Part shown: positions 48,832 to 56,702 of the stretch, in pieces
How positions within the stretch are numbered: position 1 is the stretch's first letter
Layout of the letters: each line of letters begins with the position of its first letter
Origin: Paraburkholderia antibiotica
Lineage (GTDB): Bacteria > Pseudomonadota > Gammaproteobacteria > Burkholderiales > Burkholderiaceae
NCBI RefSeq assembly: GCF_012927125.1
Contig: NZ_JABBFZ010000003.1
Coordinates: 62,001 to 126,000, forward strand
DNA: 64,000 nucleotides
Direction: 5' to 3'
Made by a program: the position numbers and the translations under genes
The notes under the pieces: model-generated
What the model was told of the DNA's origin: nothing
What the model saw: only the letters and a program-made list of their open reading frames with translations
Database searches by the model: none

Positions 48832-49491
48832 ATGACGATCAGGCAGATGACCCCCGACGACCAGGCGCTGCTGCTGCGCCTGACCGACATCGCGTTGCAA
48901 TGGGCGGCGGGGCGGATCACGTTCGAAGAGGTTACTCAGCGCATCGGTAAGCCGCCCGATCAGTCGGACGAGTTCGACCTCATCCGATATGAGTACTACG
49001 TGAACCGAGTCATGACGTTTGAGTTCGTCTACGACAAGCTGAAACTCGTCGATGGAAAACCCAGCCTCGCTTTCTTCGGGCTCGAAGTCGGTAGTGACGT
49101 TCACGCCAACATCCCCTACGAATGTTTCGACAAGCTGGGCCTGCACCGGCTGGTGCGGGGAGAGACGATCGATGGTGTTCGTCGCGAGCGCATGGATTTT
49201 TTTGTACCGTCAGGCGCGCTCGATATAACGGGATTCTATGGGACGGACTACGTTTCTTTTGGATATCGGCTACCGCTGCCGCCTGACTCCCTATTCGACG
49301 TATATGCAGGCTGTAGCTATTACGTGGAATGGATCGACGCTAACGATGCGCCAACTCTCGGCAATATTCGCAAAGCAGAAAACTTGCGCGATCTCGGGGT
49401 TAGTCGTCATTACCTGACGCCGCAAGAACTGGAGCAGCGTCGCCAGGCCGCGCAGGCGGCTTCTGATTCAATACAGCGAGGCCCGAGATGA
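48832..49491 (+). CDS. Cassette gene A1, unrecognised protein
   Basis: This 219-aa protein has no signal peptide or membrane segment, and I do not recognise its family. The first ~35 residues (TPDDQALLLRLTDIALQWAA and RITFEEVTQRIGKPP) look helical and are nearly identical in A2 and A3. The rest looks beta-rich, with conserved NIPYECFD, SGALDITGFYG and EWIDAN blocks, ending in a Gln/Arg-rich tail. ATG 48832 has AGGA 4 bp upstream; ATG 48820 and 48847 are alternatives. Its TGA overlaps B1 (ATGA). A partner or immunity-like role to B is conjecture from gene pairing. Confidence 0.75.
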   Translation: MTIRQMTPDDQALLLRLTDIALQWAAGRITFEEVTQRIGKPPDQSDEFDLIRYEYYVNRVMTFEFVYDKLKLVDGKPSLAFFGLEVGSDVHANIPYECFDKLGLHRLVRGETIDGVRRERMDFFVPSGALDITGFYGTDYVSFGYRLPLPPDSLFDVYAGCSYYVEWIDANDAPTLGNIRKAENLRDLGVSRHYLTPQELEQRRQAAQAASDSIQRGPR

Positions 49492-50744
49492 CAGCAGCGG
49501 AAAAGCCACGTACCCACAAGGTAGGGCCCCATACGATGCACGTGAACCGGATTCAGCCAACCAGCGCGAACCGGATGCCGCTTTATGTCATGTGTACGCC
49601 GGACCGGTGGGGTCTGCGCTATTCGGACGAGGAAAAGGGGGCGCTCGCGTATCCGGTTGCTCGCGACTATGCGAAAGAAATCCTTCAGACGCTGACGACG
49701 CAAGTCCAATGGGGCGAAGCGTATTTCGGACCGCCAGGGAGGACGCCGACACTCAAGCTTCAGTGGCCACTGGAACCGGGCAATCAGATAAAGAATTTAA
49801 GCGAACTGCTCAGGCCGCACATCGCCAAGGCGCTCACCAGTCCAACGGCGGGATTCGGTATTCCGTGGGGCGCGGTCCCAAGGAGCATGGGGCTTTATTC
49901 TCCTTCGGCTGATCGCCCATCGGGTGAACAGGGCGCGTTCACCGTCAACGACTGGAGCCTGCGCCTGAACGTAGGCATGCTCAAAGCCATGTTCGGCATC
50001 AAGGCCAGCGAGGTCGCGCCAGAGTCGGATGCCGCTAGCCGTGCCGATCAGATAGAACCGCTCCAGATACTCGCCGATACGCTCTACCACGAAGCACGAC
50101 ACTGCCAGCAATGGTTCTGGGTCTATGCGCTGGTTCAGCAGTATCCCGACAATTTCCCGGACACGCCGAACATTGCGCAATGGCCCACCGCACTCGCGTC
50201 GGGTGGCAAACAGAATAACCAGGTCGACCAGGCGCAGTCAGTTGTCACGTTGGCCGCGAGCCAGCCAATTCCCACGGACCCGCTCGCCCTGGCCAGCCTC
50301 AAGCGCATGGCAGTGGGCCTCTATCTCTACACGCTGAATATCTGGCGATACAACAAGGCAGGGGTGCATTACCCGCCGTTCATCCGGACGACCCGCGAAT
50401 TGGACGAAGAAATCCGGCGCGCGCGGGCTCACGCAATCGATCTGCTGCAGCACGTCGGCGTGGGCGGAACTCCAATCGACGTCGATGCCATGGTGGCCGA
50501 ACCGAGCCGATGCTACTGCGACTACACGGCGCGGCCTTGGGAAAACGATGCATTCTTCTGCGGCGAGACGGCCACGGCCTACTGGAAGTCGACGGTCGAT
50601 CCGCACAGGGCGCTCGATATCCATGAGTCGGATCAGTGCAGCCGGGCCTATGAGTTAGCCGACGCCCACCAGAAAAAGCTCACCCGCCTGGCCGATGCTG
50701 CTGGCGCGCGCACCAGCGACTCCAGTTCAGGTGAGAGCCAGTGA
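49488..50744 (+). CDS. Cassette gene B1, putative HEXXH metallopeptidase
   Basis: This 418-aa soluble protein of unrecognised family carries YHEARHCQQWFW, with HEARH at residues 201-205, matching the zincin HExxH motif. A later block CDYTARPWENDAFFCGE puts E352 in a position like the third zinc ligand of HExxHxxQ...ExxA-type peptidases. The N-terminus (HKVGPHTMHVNRIQPTSANR) is strongly conserved in all copies, and a C-terminal Ser/Asp tail ends the protein. There is no signal peptide, PAAR, MIX or repeat domain. It starts in the A1 stop (ATGA) and its own stop overlaps A2 (GTGA). The peptidase call is motif-based only. Confidence 0.72.
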   Translation: MTAAEKPRTHKVGPHTMHVNRIQPTSANRMPLYVMCTPDRWGLRYSDEEKGALAYPVARDYAKEILQTLTTQVQWGEAYFGPPGRTPTLKLQWPLEPGNQIKNLSELLRPHIAKALTSPTAGFGIPWGAVPRSMGLYSPSADRPSGEQGAFTVNDWSLRLNVGMLKAMFGIKASEVAPESDAASRADQIEPLQILADTLYHEARHCQQWFWVYALVQQYPDNFPDTPNIAQWPTALASGGKQNNQVDQAQSVVTLAASQPIPTDPLALASLKRMAVGLYLYTLNIWRYNKAGVHYPPFIRTTRELDEEIRRARAHAIDLLQHVGVGGTPIDVDAMVAEPSRCYCDYTARPWENDAFFCGETATAYWKSTVDPHRALDIHESDQCSRAYELADAHQKKLTRLADAAGARTSDSSSGESQ

Positions 50745-51394
50745 CATTGCAAACCACGGCGGTAGAAAAGCAGATGACCCCCGATGACCAGGCGCTGCTG
50801 CTGCGCCTGACCGACATCGCGTTGCAATGGGCGGCGGGGCGGATCACGTTCGAAGAGGTGACTCAGCGCCTTGGCAAACCGCCATATCACTCGGAACAGG
50901 TAGACATCATCAAGTACGGGTATTTCGTGAAGGGTGTCATGTCGGCTCTTTTCTTCTACGACAAGCTGAAACTCGTCGATGGAAAACCTCGCATCGACTT
51001 CTTTCAACTTGAGGTCGATAGCGATCTTCGCACCAATATTCCCTACGAATGCTTCGATAACCTCGGCCTGCACCGACTAGTGCGCGGCGAGACGATCGAT
51101 GGCGTTCGTCGCGAAGGCATGGATTTTTTTGTACCGTCAGGCGCGCTCGATATAACGGGATTCTATGGAAAGAACTACGTTTCTTTCGGGTATCGGTTGG
51201 CGCTGCCGCCTGACTCCTTATTCGACGTATATCTAGGCGCTAGCTATGACGTGGAATGGATCGATGCTAACGAAGCGCCAGTCCTCGGCAATATTCGCAA
51301 AGCGGAAAACTTGCGCGATCTTGGGGTTAGTCGTCATTACCTGACGCCGCGAGAGCTTGAGCAGCGCCGCCAGGCTACGCAGCACACGGACTGA
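50741..51394 (+). CDS. Cassette gene A2, unrecognised protein with lost tail
   Basis: This 217-aa paralogue of A1 and A3 starts with GTG overlapping the B1 stop. Its stretch 50804-51078 is identical in DNA to 52724-52998 of A3. Compared with A1/A3, whose tails end in SDSxQxGPR, A2 ends abruptly after RRQATQHTD. Its stop is 16 bp before B2, so the ATGA coupling is lost. A GGAGA sequence upstream of B2 compensates. Family unknown. Confidence 0.73.
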   Translation: MTLQTTAVEKQMTPDDQALLLRLTDIALQWAAGRITFEEVTQRLGKPPYHSEQVDIIKYGYFVKGVMSALFFYDKLKLVDGKPRIDFFQLEVDSDLRTNIPYECFDNLGLHRLVRGETIDGVRREGMDFFVPSGALDITGFYGKNYVSFGYRLALPPDSLFDVYLGASYDVEWIDANEAPVLGNIRKAENLRDLGVSRHYLTPRELEQRRQATQHTD

Positions 51395-51410
51395 CACGGA
51401 GAGCTTCGAC

Positions 51411-52664
51411 ATGACAGCAACGGGAAAGACACGAAGCCACAAGGTAGGGCCTTACACGATGCACGTGAACCGGATTCAGCCGACCAGCGCGAACCGGATG
51501 CCGCTGTATGTCATGTGTACGCCGGACCGATGGGGGCTGCGCTATTCGGATGAGGAAAAGGGTGCGCTCGCGTATCCGGTTGCTCGCGACTATGCGAAAG
51601 CGATCCTTCAGGCGTTGATCACGCAAGTACAGTGGGGCGAAGCGTATTTCGGGCTGCCTGGGAATACGCCGACACTCAAGCTTCAGTGGCCGTTGGATCA
51701 GACTGATCGGACGGACTTGAGCGATCTGTTCAGACCGTACATCGCCACGGCGCTAACCCGTTCGACGGCAGGCTTCGGGATTCCATCGGACGCGGTGCCA
51801 AAGAACATGGGGCTTTACCTTCCCTCCGCTGACCGTCCACCGGGTGAACAGGGCGCGTTCACGGTCAATGACTGGAGCCTGCGTCTGAACGTGGGCATGC
51901 TCAAAGCCATGTTTGGTATCAAGGCCGCCGAGGTCACGCCAGCGTCGGATGCGGCGAACCGTGCCGATCAGATAGAACCGCTGCGGATACTCGCCGATAC
52001 GCTCTACCACGAAGCGCGACACTGCCAGCAGTGGTTCTGGGTTTACGCACTGGTTCAGCAGTATCCCGACAATTTCCCGGACACGCCGAACATTGCGCAA
52101 TGGCCCACCGCACTCGCATCGGGTGGCAAACAGAATAACCAGGTCGACCAGGCGCAGTCAGTTGTCGCGCTTGCCGCGAGCCAGCCGATTCCCACCGACC
52201 CGCTCGCCCTGGCCAGCCTCAAGCGCATGGCAGTGAGCCTCTATCTCTACACGCTGAATATCTGGCGATACAACAAGGCGGGTGTGCATTACCCGCCGTT
52301 CATCCGGACGACCCGTGAGCTGGACGAAGAAATCCGGCGTGCACGAGCCCACGCAATCGATCTGCTGCAGCACGTCGGCGTGGGCGGAACTCCGATCGAC
52401 GTCGATGCCATGGTGGCAGAACCGGGCCGATGCTACTGCGACTACACAGCCCGGCCTTGGGAGAACGACGCATTCTTCTGCGGCGAGACGGCAACGGCCT
52501 ACTGGAAGTCGACGGTCAATCCGCACAGGGTGCTCGATATCCATGAGTCGGATCAGTGCAGCCGCGCCTATGAACTGGCTGACGCCCACCAGAAAAAGCT
52601 TGCCCGCCTGGCCGATGCTGCCGGCGCGCGCACCAGCGACTCCAGTTCAGGTGGGAGCCAGTGA
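51411..52664 (+). CDS. Cassette gene B2, putative HEXXH metallopeptidase
   Basis: This 417-aa paralogue of B1 and B3 has HEARH at residues 200-204 and PWENDAF at about 349-355, all key residues kept. It differs from B1 mostly in the segment after LQWPL (residues ~95-142, including a one-residue deletion) and keeps the rest nearly unchanged. The ATG at 51411 is chosen because it aligns with B1/B3 starts and has GGAGA about 8 bp upstream; an in-frame start at 51357 would run through the A2 tail. The stop overlaps A3 (GTGA). Confidence 0.72.
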   Translation: MTATGKTRSHKVGPYTMHVNRIQPTSANRMPLYVMCTPDRWGLRYSDEEKGALAYPVARDYAKAILQALITQVQWGEAYFGLPGNTPTLKLQWPLDQTDRTDLSDLFRPYIATALTRSTAGFGIPSDAVPKNMGLYLPSADRPPGEQGAFTVNDWSLRLNVGMLKAMFGIKAAEVTPASDAANRADQIEPLRILADTLYHEARHCQQWFWVYALVQQYPDNFPDTPNIAQWPTALASGGKQNNQVDQAQSVVALAASQPIPTDPLALASLKRMAVSLYLYTLNIWRYNKAGVHYPPFIRTTRELDEEIRRARAHAIDLLQHVGVGGTPIDVDAMVAEPGRCYCDYTARPWENDAFFCGETATAYWKSTVNPHRVLDIHESDQCSRAYELADAHQKKLARLADAAGARTSDSSSGGSQ

Positions 52665-53341
52665 CATTGCAAGACACGGCGGTAGAAAAGCAGATGACCC
52701 CCGACGACCAGGCGCTGCTGCTCCGCCTGACCGACATCGCGTTGCAATGGGCGGCGGGGCGGATCACGTTCGAAGAGGTGACTCAGCGCCTTGGCAAACC
52801 GCCATATCACTCGGAACAGGTAGACATCATCAAGTACGGGTATTTCGTGAAGGGTGTCATGTCGGCTCTTTTCTTCTACGACAAGCTGAAACTCGTCGAT
52901 GGAAAACCTCGCATCGACTTCTTTCAACTTGAGGTCGATAGCGATCTTCGCACCAATATTCCCTACGAATGCTTCGATAACCTCGGCCTGCACCGACTGG
53001 TGTGGGGCGAGACGATCGATGGTTTTCGTCGCGAGGACAGCGATTTTTTTTCACCGTCAGGCGCACTCGATATAACGGGATTTTATGGAAAGAACTACGT
53101 TTCTTTCGCATACCGGTTACCGCTGCCGCGCGATTCCCTATTCGACGTATATCTAGGCGCCAGCTATGACGTGGAATGGATCGATGCTAATGAAGCGCCA
53201 GTCCTCGGCAATATTCGCAAGGCTGAAAATTTGCGCGATCTTGGAATCAGCCGTCATTACCTGACGCCTCAAGAGCTGGAGCAGCAGCGCCGCCAGGCCG
53301 CGCAAGCGACTTCTGATTCAACACAGGGAGGCCCGAGATGA
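52661..53341 (+). CDS. Cassette gene A3, unrecognised protein
   Basis: This 226-aa paralogue starts with GTG in the B2 stop. The first ~112 residues are almost identical to A2. It then diverges in the middle (VWGETIDGFRREDSDFFSPS versus VRGETIDGVRREGMDFFVPS) while ending with an A1-like tail (SDSTQGGPR). It thus looks mosaic between A1- and A2-type sequence. Its TGA overlaps the B3 ATG (ATGA). Function unknown. Confidence 0.74.
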   Translation: MTLQDTAVEKQMTPDDQALLLRLTDIALQWAAGRITFEEVTQRLGKPPYHSEQVDIIKYGYFVKGVMSALFFYDKLKLVDGKPRIDFFQLEVDSDLRTNIPYECFDNLGLHRLVWGETIDGFRREDSDFFSPSGALDITGFYGKNYVSFAYRLPLPRDSLFDVYLGASYDVEWIDANEAPVLGNIRKAENLRDLGISRHYLTPQELEQQRRQAAQATSDSTQGGPR

Positions 53342-54591
53342 CAGCAACGGCAAAGCCAGGAGCCCACAAGGTAGGCCCCTACACGATGCACGTGAACCGG
53401 ATTCAGCCAACCAGTGCGAACCGGATGCCGCTTTATGTCATGTGTACGCCGGACCGATGGGGCTTGCGCTATTCGGACGAGGAAAAGGGTGCGCTCGCGT
53501 ATCCGGTCGCCCGCGACTATGCGAAGGAAACCCTTCAGACGCTGACCGCGCAAGTCCAATGGGGCGAAGCGTATTTCGGACCGCCAGGGAGCACGCCGAC
53601 ACTCAAGCTTCAGTGGCCGCTTGCCCAGACTGATCAGACGGACTTGAGCGATCTGCTCAGACCGTGCGTCACCAAGGCGCTAACCCGTTCAACGGCAGGC
53701 TTCGGGATTCCATCGGACGCGGTCCCAAAGAACATGGGGATTTATCTTCCCCCCGCTAGCCGCCCAGCCGGTGAGCAGGGCGCGTTCACGGTCAACGACT
53801 GGAGTCTGCGCCTGAACGTGGGCATGCTCAAAGCCATGTTTGGCATCAGGGCTGGTGAGGTTGCGCCAGAGTCGGATGCCGCGAGCCGCACCGATCAGAT
53901 AGAACCGTTGCAGATACTCGCCGATACGCTCTACCACGAAGCACGTCACTGTCAGCAGTGGTTCTGGATTTACGCACTGGTCCAGCAGTATCCCGACAAT
54001 TTCCCCAGCACACCGAACATTGCGCAGTGGCCAACCGTGCTTGCATCTGGCGACAACCGGCACGTTCGGATCAACCAGGCGCGGTCAGTTGTCACGTTGG
54101 CCGCGAGCCAGCCGATTCCCACGGATCCGCTCGTCCTGGCCAGCCTCAAGCGTATGGCCGTGGGCCTCTATCTCTACACGCTGAATATCTGGCGATATAA
54201 CAAAGCAGGAGTACATTACCCGCCGTTCATCCGGACCACCCGTGAGCTGGACGAAGAAATCCGGCGCGCGCGGGCCCACGCAATCGATCTATTGCAGCAC
54301 GTCGGCGTGGGCGGAACTCCGATCGATGTCGATGCCATGGTGGCCGAACCGGGCCGATGCTACTGCGACTACACAGCTCGCCCTTGGGAGAACGATGCAT
54401 TCTTCTGCGGCGAAACGGCCACGGCCTACTGGAAGTCGACGGTCAATCCGCACAGAGTGCTCGATATCCATGAGTCGGATCAGTGCAGCCGGGCCTATGA
54501 GTTAGCCGATGCTCACCAGAAAAAGCTTGCCCGCCTGGCCGATGCTGCCGGCGCGCGCACCAGCGACTCCAGTTCAGACGGTAGCCAGTGA
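53338..54591 (+). CDS. Cassette gene B3, putative HEXXH metallopeptidase
   Basis: This 417-aa paralogue has HEARH at residues 200-204 and PWENDAF near 350, so the zinc motif is intact in all three copies. Distinctive changes are ASGDNRHVRINQAR in place of ASGGKQNNQVDQAQ and several substitutions around residues 93-145. The last ~120 residues match B2 almost exactly. The stop overlaps a GTG that opens the remnant of a fourth A gene. Confidence 0.72.
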   Translation: MTATAKPGAHKVGPYTMHVNRIQPTSANRMPLYVMCTPDRWGLRYSDEEKGALAYPVARDYAKETLQTLTAQVQWGEAYFGPPGSTPTLKLQWPLAQTDQTDLSDLLRPCVTKALTRSTAGFGIPSDAVPKNMGIYLPPASRPAGEQGAFTVNDWSLRLNVGMLKAMFGIRAGEVAPESDAASRTDQIEPLQILADTLYHEARHCQQWFWIYALVQQYPDNFPSTPNIAQWPTVLASGDNRHVRINQARSVVTLAASQPIPTDPLVLASLKRMAVGLYLYTLNIWRYNKAGVHYPPFIRTTRELDEEIRRARAHAIDLLQHVGVGGTPIDVDAMVAEPGRCYCDYTARPWENDAFFCGETATAYWKSTVNPHRVLDIHESDQCSRAYELADAHQKKLARLADAAGARTSDSSSDGSQ

Positions 54592-54638
54592 CATTGCAAG
54601 CCACGACGCACGAAAAACAGATGGCCCCAACACCCTAA
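54588..54638 (+). pseudogene. Remnant 5' end of a fourth A gene
   Basis: After B3 the array continues with GTGACATTGCAAGCCACG, matching the first bases of A2 and A3, and translates as VTLQATTHEKQMAPTP then TAA. The match to A2/A3 (VTLQ..AVEKQMTPDD) ends within ~40 bp. This is a scar of a lost fourth cassette, or the junction left when the array was duplicated. Confidence 0.8.
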
Positions 54639-54681
54639 CACCAGGCACACCCGTCCCTCGTGTCATCGCTTATCTTGTTGC

Positions 54682-56292
54682 TCAGGTCGCCGCCAGTTCC
54701 GCCTTTGGCGAGAACGAATCGCTCTGCGCGATCGGCCAGTACTTCTCGAACAGCGTATAGCGATAGTTGCCGCTGAGCAGATCACCCGGCTCCAGATACT
54801 TCAGCAGCTCCGACATCAACCGCACCTCATGCGAGGACACGCGCCGCACGATGTGATGCGCGCGCAGTTCGGCCGGATGATTGAGCCCCGCTGCCTGGAT
54901 GATCTCCTGCAACGCGTGCAACGTGTTGTGATGGAAATTGAACACGCGATCGGCCTTGTCCGGCACGACGAGCGCGCGCTGGCGCACCGGGTCCTGGGTC
55001 GCGACGCCGGTCGGGCAGCGGCCGGTGTGGCAAGTCTGCGCCTGGATGCAGCCGACCGCGAACATGAAACCGCGCGCCGCGTTGACCCAGTCCGCGCCGA
55101 TCGCGAGCGTCTTCGCGATGTCGAACGCGGTGATCATCTTGCCGCTCGCGCCGATGCGGATGCGTTGCCGCAAGCCGATGCCCACCAGCGTGTTGTGTAC
55201 GAGCAGCAGCCCTTCCTGCAACGGCACGCCGACGTGATCGGTGAATTCGAGCGGCGCCGCGCCGGTGCCGCCCTCCGCGCCGTCGACGACGATAAAGTCC
55301 GGCAGGATGCCGGTTTCCAGCATCGCCTTCGCGATGCCGAAGAATTCCCACGGGTGGCCGATACACAGCTTGAAGCCGGTCGGCTTGCCGCCCGACAGCG
55401 TGCGCAGCCGCTCGACGAATTCGAGCAGCTCGCGCGGCGTCGAGAACTCCGAGTGCGTGGCGGGCGAGATGCAGTCACGGCCCATCGGCACGCCGCGCGT
55501 CTCGGCGATTTCCGGCGTGATCTTCGCGGCCGGCAGCACGCCGCCGTGACCCGGCTTCGCGCCTTGCGACAGCTTCACCTCGATCATCTTCACCTGCGGC
55601 TCGGCGGCCTGCTTCGCGAATTTCTCGGGGTTGAAGGTGCCGTCGTCGTTACGGCATCCGAAGTAACCGGAGGCGATCTCCCAGATGATGTCGCCGCCGT
55701 GCACGCGGTGATACTTCGACATCGAGCCCTCGCCAGTGTCGTGCGCGAAGTTACCCTTCTTCGCGCCGAGGTTCAGCGCCATGATCGCGTTGGCTGACAG
55801 CGAGCCGAAGCTCATCGCCGACACGTTGAAGATCGACATCGAATACGGCTGTTTGCGATCCGGACCGACGACGATGCGGAAGTCGTGACCGTCGAGCTTA
55901 GTCGGTGCGAGCGAGTGGCTGATCCACTCGTGCGCGACCGCCTTCACGTCGATCCGCGTGCCGTACGGACGACTGTCGACGTCGTTCTTCGCACGCTGAT
56001 AGACGATGCTGCGTTGCGCGCGCGAGAACGGCTTTTCGTCGGTGTCGTCTTCGACGAAGTACTGGCGGATTTCCGGGCGGATGAATTCGAAGATGAAGCG
56101 CAGGTGGCCCCACAGCGGGTAGTTGCGCAGGATCGCGTGGCGCTCCTGCTTCAGGTCATAGATGCCGAGTGCGACGAGCGCGGCTGGCACGATGATCCAG
56201 AACCACGACAGATGATGTGTCGCGGCGAGCGCGGCGCACGCGACGAACAGCGCGATTGCGCACCACATGGCCAGATAGCGTCGAGAAAACAT
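54682..56292 (-). CDS. FMN-binding glutamate synthase family protein
   Basis: This 536-aa protein is a stand-alone glutamate-synthase-central-domain flavoprotein. Two N-terminal transmembrane helices (about residues 6-45) precede a Glu_synthase FMN domain with GEGSMSKYHRVHGGDIIWEI, PGHGGVLPAAKI and DGAEGGTGAAPLEF. The 3Fe-4S cysteines appear as CIQAQTCHTGRCPTGV (CX5CX4C). It lacks the glutaminase domain, so it is not a complete GOGAT. Physiological reaction unknown. It is convergent with the cassette array. Confidence 0.9.
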   Translation of the reverse strand: MFSRRYLAMWCAIALFVACAALAATHHLSWFWIIVPAALVALGIYDLKQERHAILRNYPLWGHLRFIFEFIRPEIRQYFVEDDTDEKPFSRAQRSIVYQRAKNDVDSRPYGTRIDVKAVAHEWISHSLAPTKLDGHDFRIVVGPDRKQPYSMSIFNVSAMSFGSLSANAIMALNLGAKKGNFAHDTGEGSMSKYHRVHGGDIIWEIASGYFGCRNDDGTFNPEKFAKQAAEPQVKMIEVKLSQGAKPGHGGVLPAAKITPEIAETRGVPMGRDCISPATHSEFSTPRELLEFVERLRTLSGGKPTGFKLCIGHPWEFFGIAKAMLETGILPDFIVVDGAEGGTGAAPLEFTDHVGVPLQEGLLLVHNTLVGIGLRQRIRIGASGKMITAFDIAKTLAIGADWVNAARGFMFAVGCIQAQTCHTGRCPTGVATQDPVRQRALVVPDKADRVFNFHHNTLHALQEIIQAAGLNHPAELRAHHIVRRVSSHEVRLMSELLKYLEPGDLLSGNYRYTLFEKYWPIAQSDSFSPKAELAAT

Positions 56293-56702
56293 GGGGACTC
56301 CAGTGCAGTGAAGATCGTTGCGGCGGGATCGTCCGCGCGAGTGGCGCGGGCGGAATCCGTCGCGAAGGAAAACTGGCGGCTGCGGGGCACGGCGTGGCGC
56401 ACCTCAGATGCAGCGCGCCGTGCGCGCCGGCGCGTGCGCGTGGCGTGCGGAGCGGGGAAGCCCGAAGAGACGGCATGCGCAAGACCAACGGTCGCATGCG
56501 AAGGTGAAGCGTGTGTGAATGGGATGCTCGACGGCGTGCCCAGCGGCACGCTGAACGGCACACGTGGAATGAACGCAGCGGGCGCAGCAGGCGAGGCAGG
56601 CGCGGTCCGCGATAAAAATGAGATGGCGGAGGCGAGCGGCGCGCGGAGGTCGGGGTTGCATGACCCGTCGCACGATCCGCTGCGCTCGCCGTTTTGCATC
56701 GC
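56293..56702. other. Intergenic region, nothing recognised
   Basis: This 410-bp gap lies between the mnmA stop and the glutamate-synthase-like start, both leftward. Frames here are Arg/Ala-rich shadows without family resemblance. I see no clear hairpin terminator or promoter. Confidence 0.5.

Larger units (their letters stand above)
48832..54591 (+). repeat. Array of three tandem A-B gene cassettes (~1.92 kb period)
   Basis: Equivalent internal ATG codons of the A genes lie at 48847, 50774 and 52694, giving periods of 1927 and 1920 bp. Each unit has one A and one B gene. Four of the five gene junctions are 4-bp overlaps (ATGA or GTGA); only A2-B2 is separated. The units remain clearly similar in DNA throughout, with long identical tracts, so the duplications are fairly recent or homogenised. 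Confidence 0.95.

Noticed and set aside
48519..48950. Small plus-strand ORF (143 aa) between glyQ and A1
   Set aside because: Its frame runs into A1 out of phase, and the N-terminal half covers the AT-rich non-coding patch. No ribosome-binding site or family resemblance was seen.
48832..54591. Cassette array as a CRISPR or other short-spacer array
   Set aside because: The repeat unit is ~1.92 kb of coding DNA with no short regularly spaced repeats; no cas genes are nearby.
48400..54700. Cassette array as an insertion sequence or prophage fragment
   Set aside because: No transposase, integrase, terminal inverted repeats or phage structural genes are present. The repeats are whole gene pairs in direct orientation.
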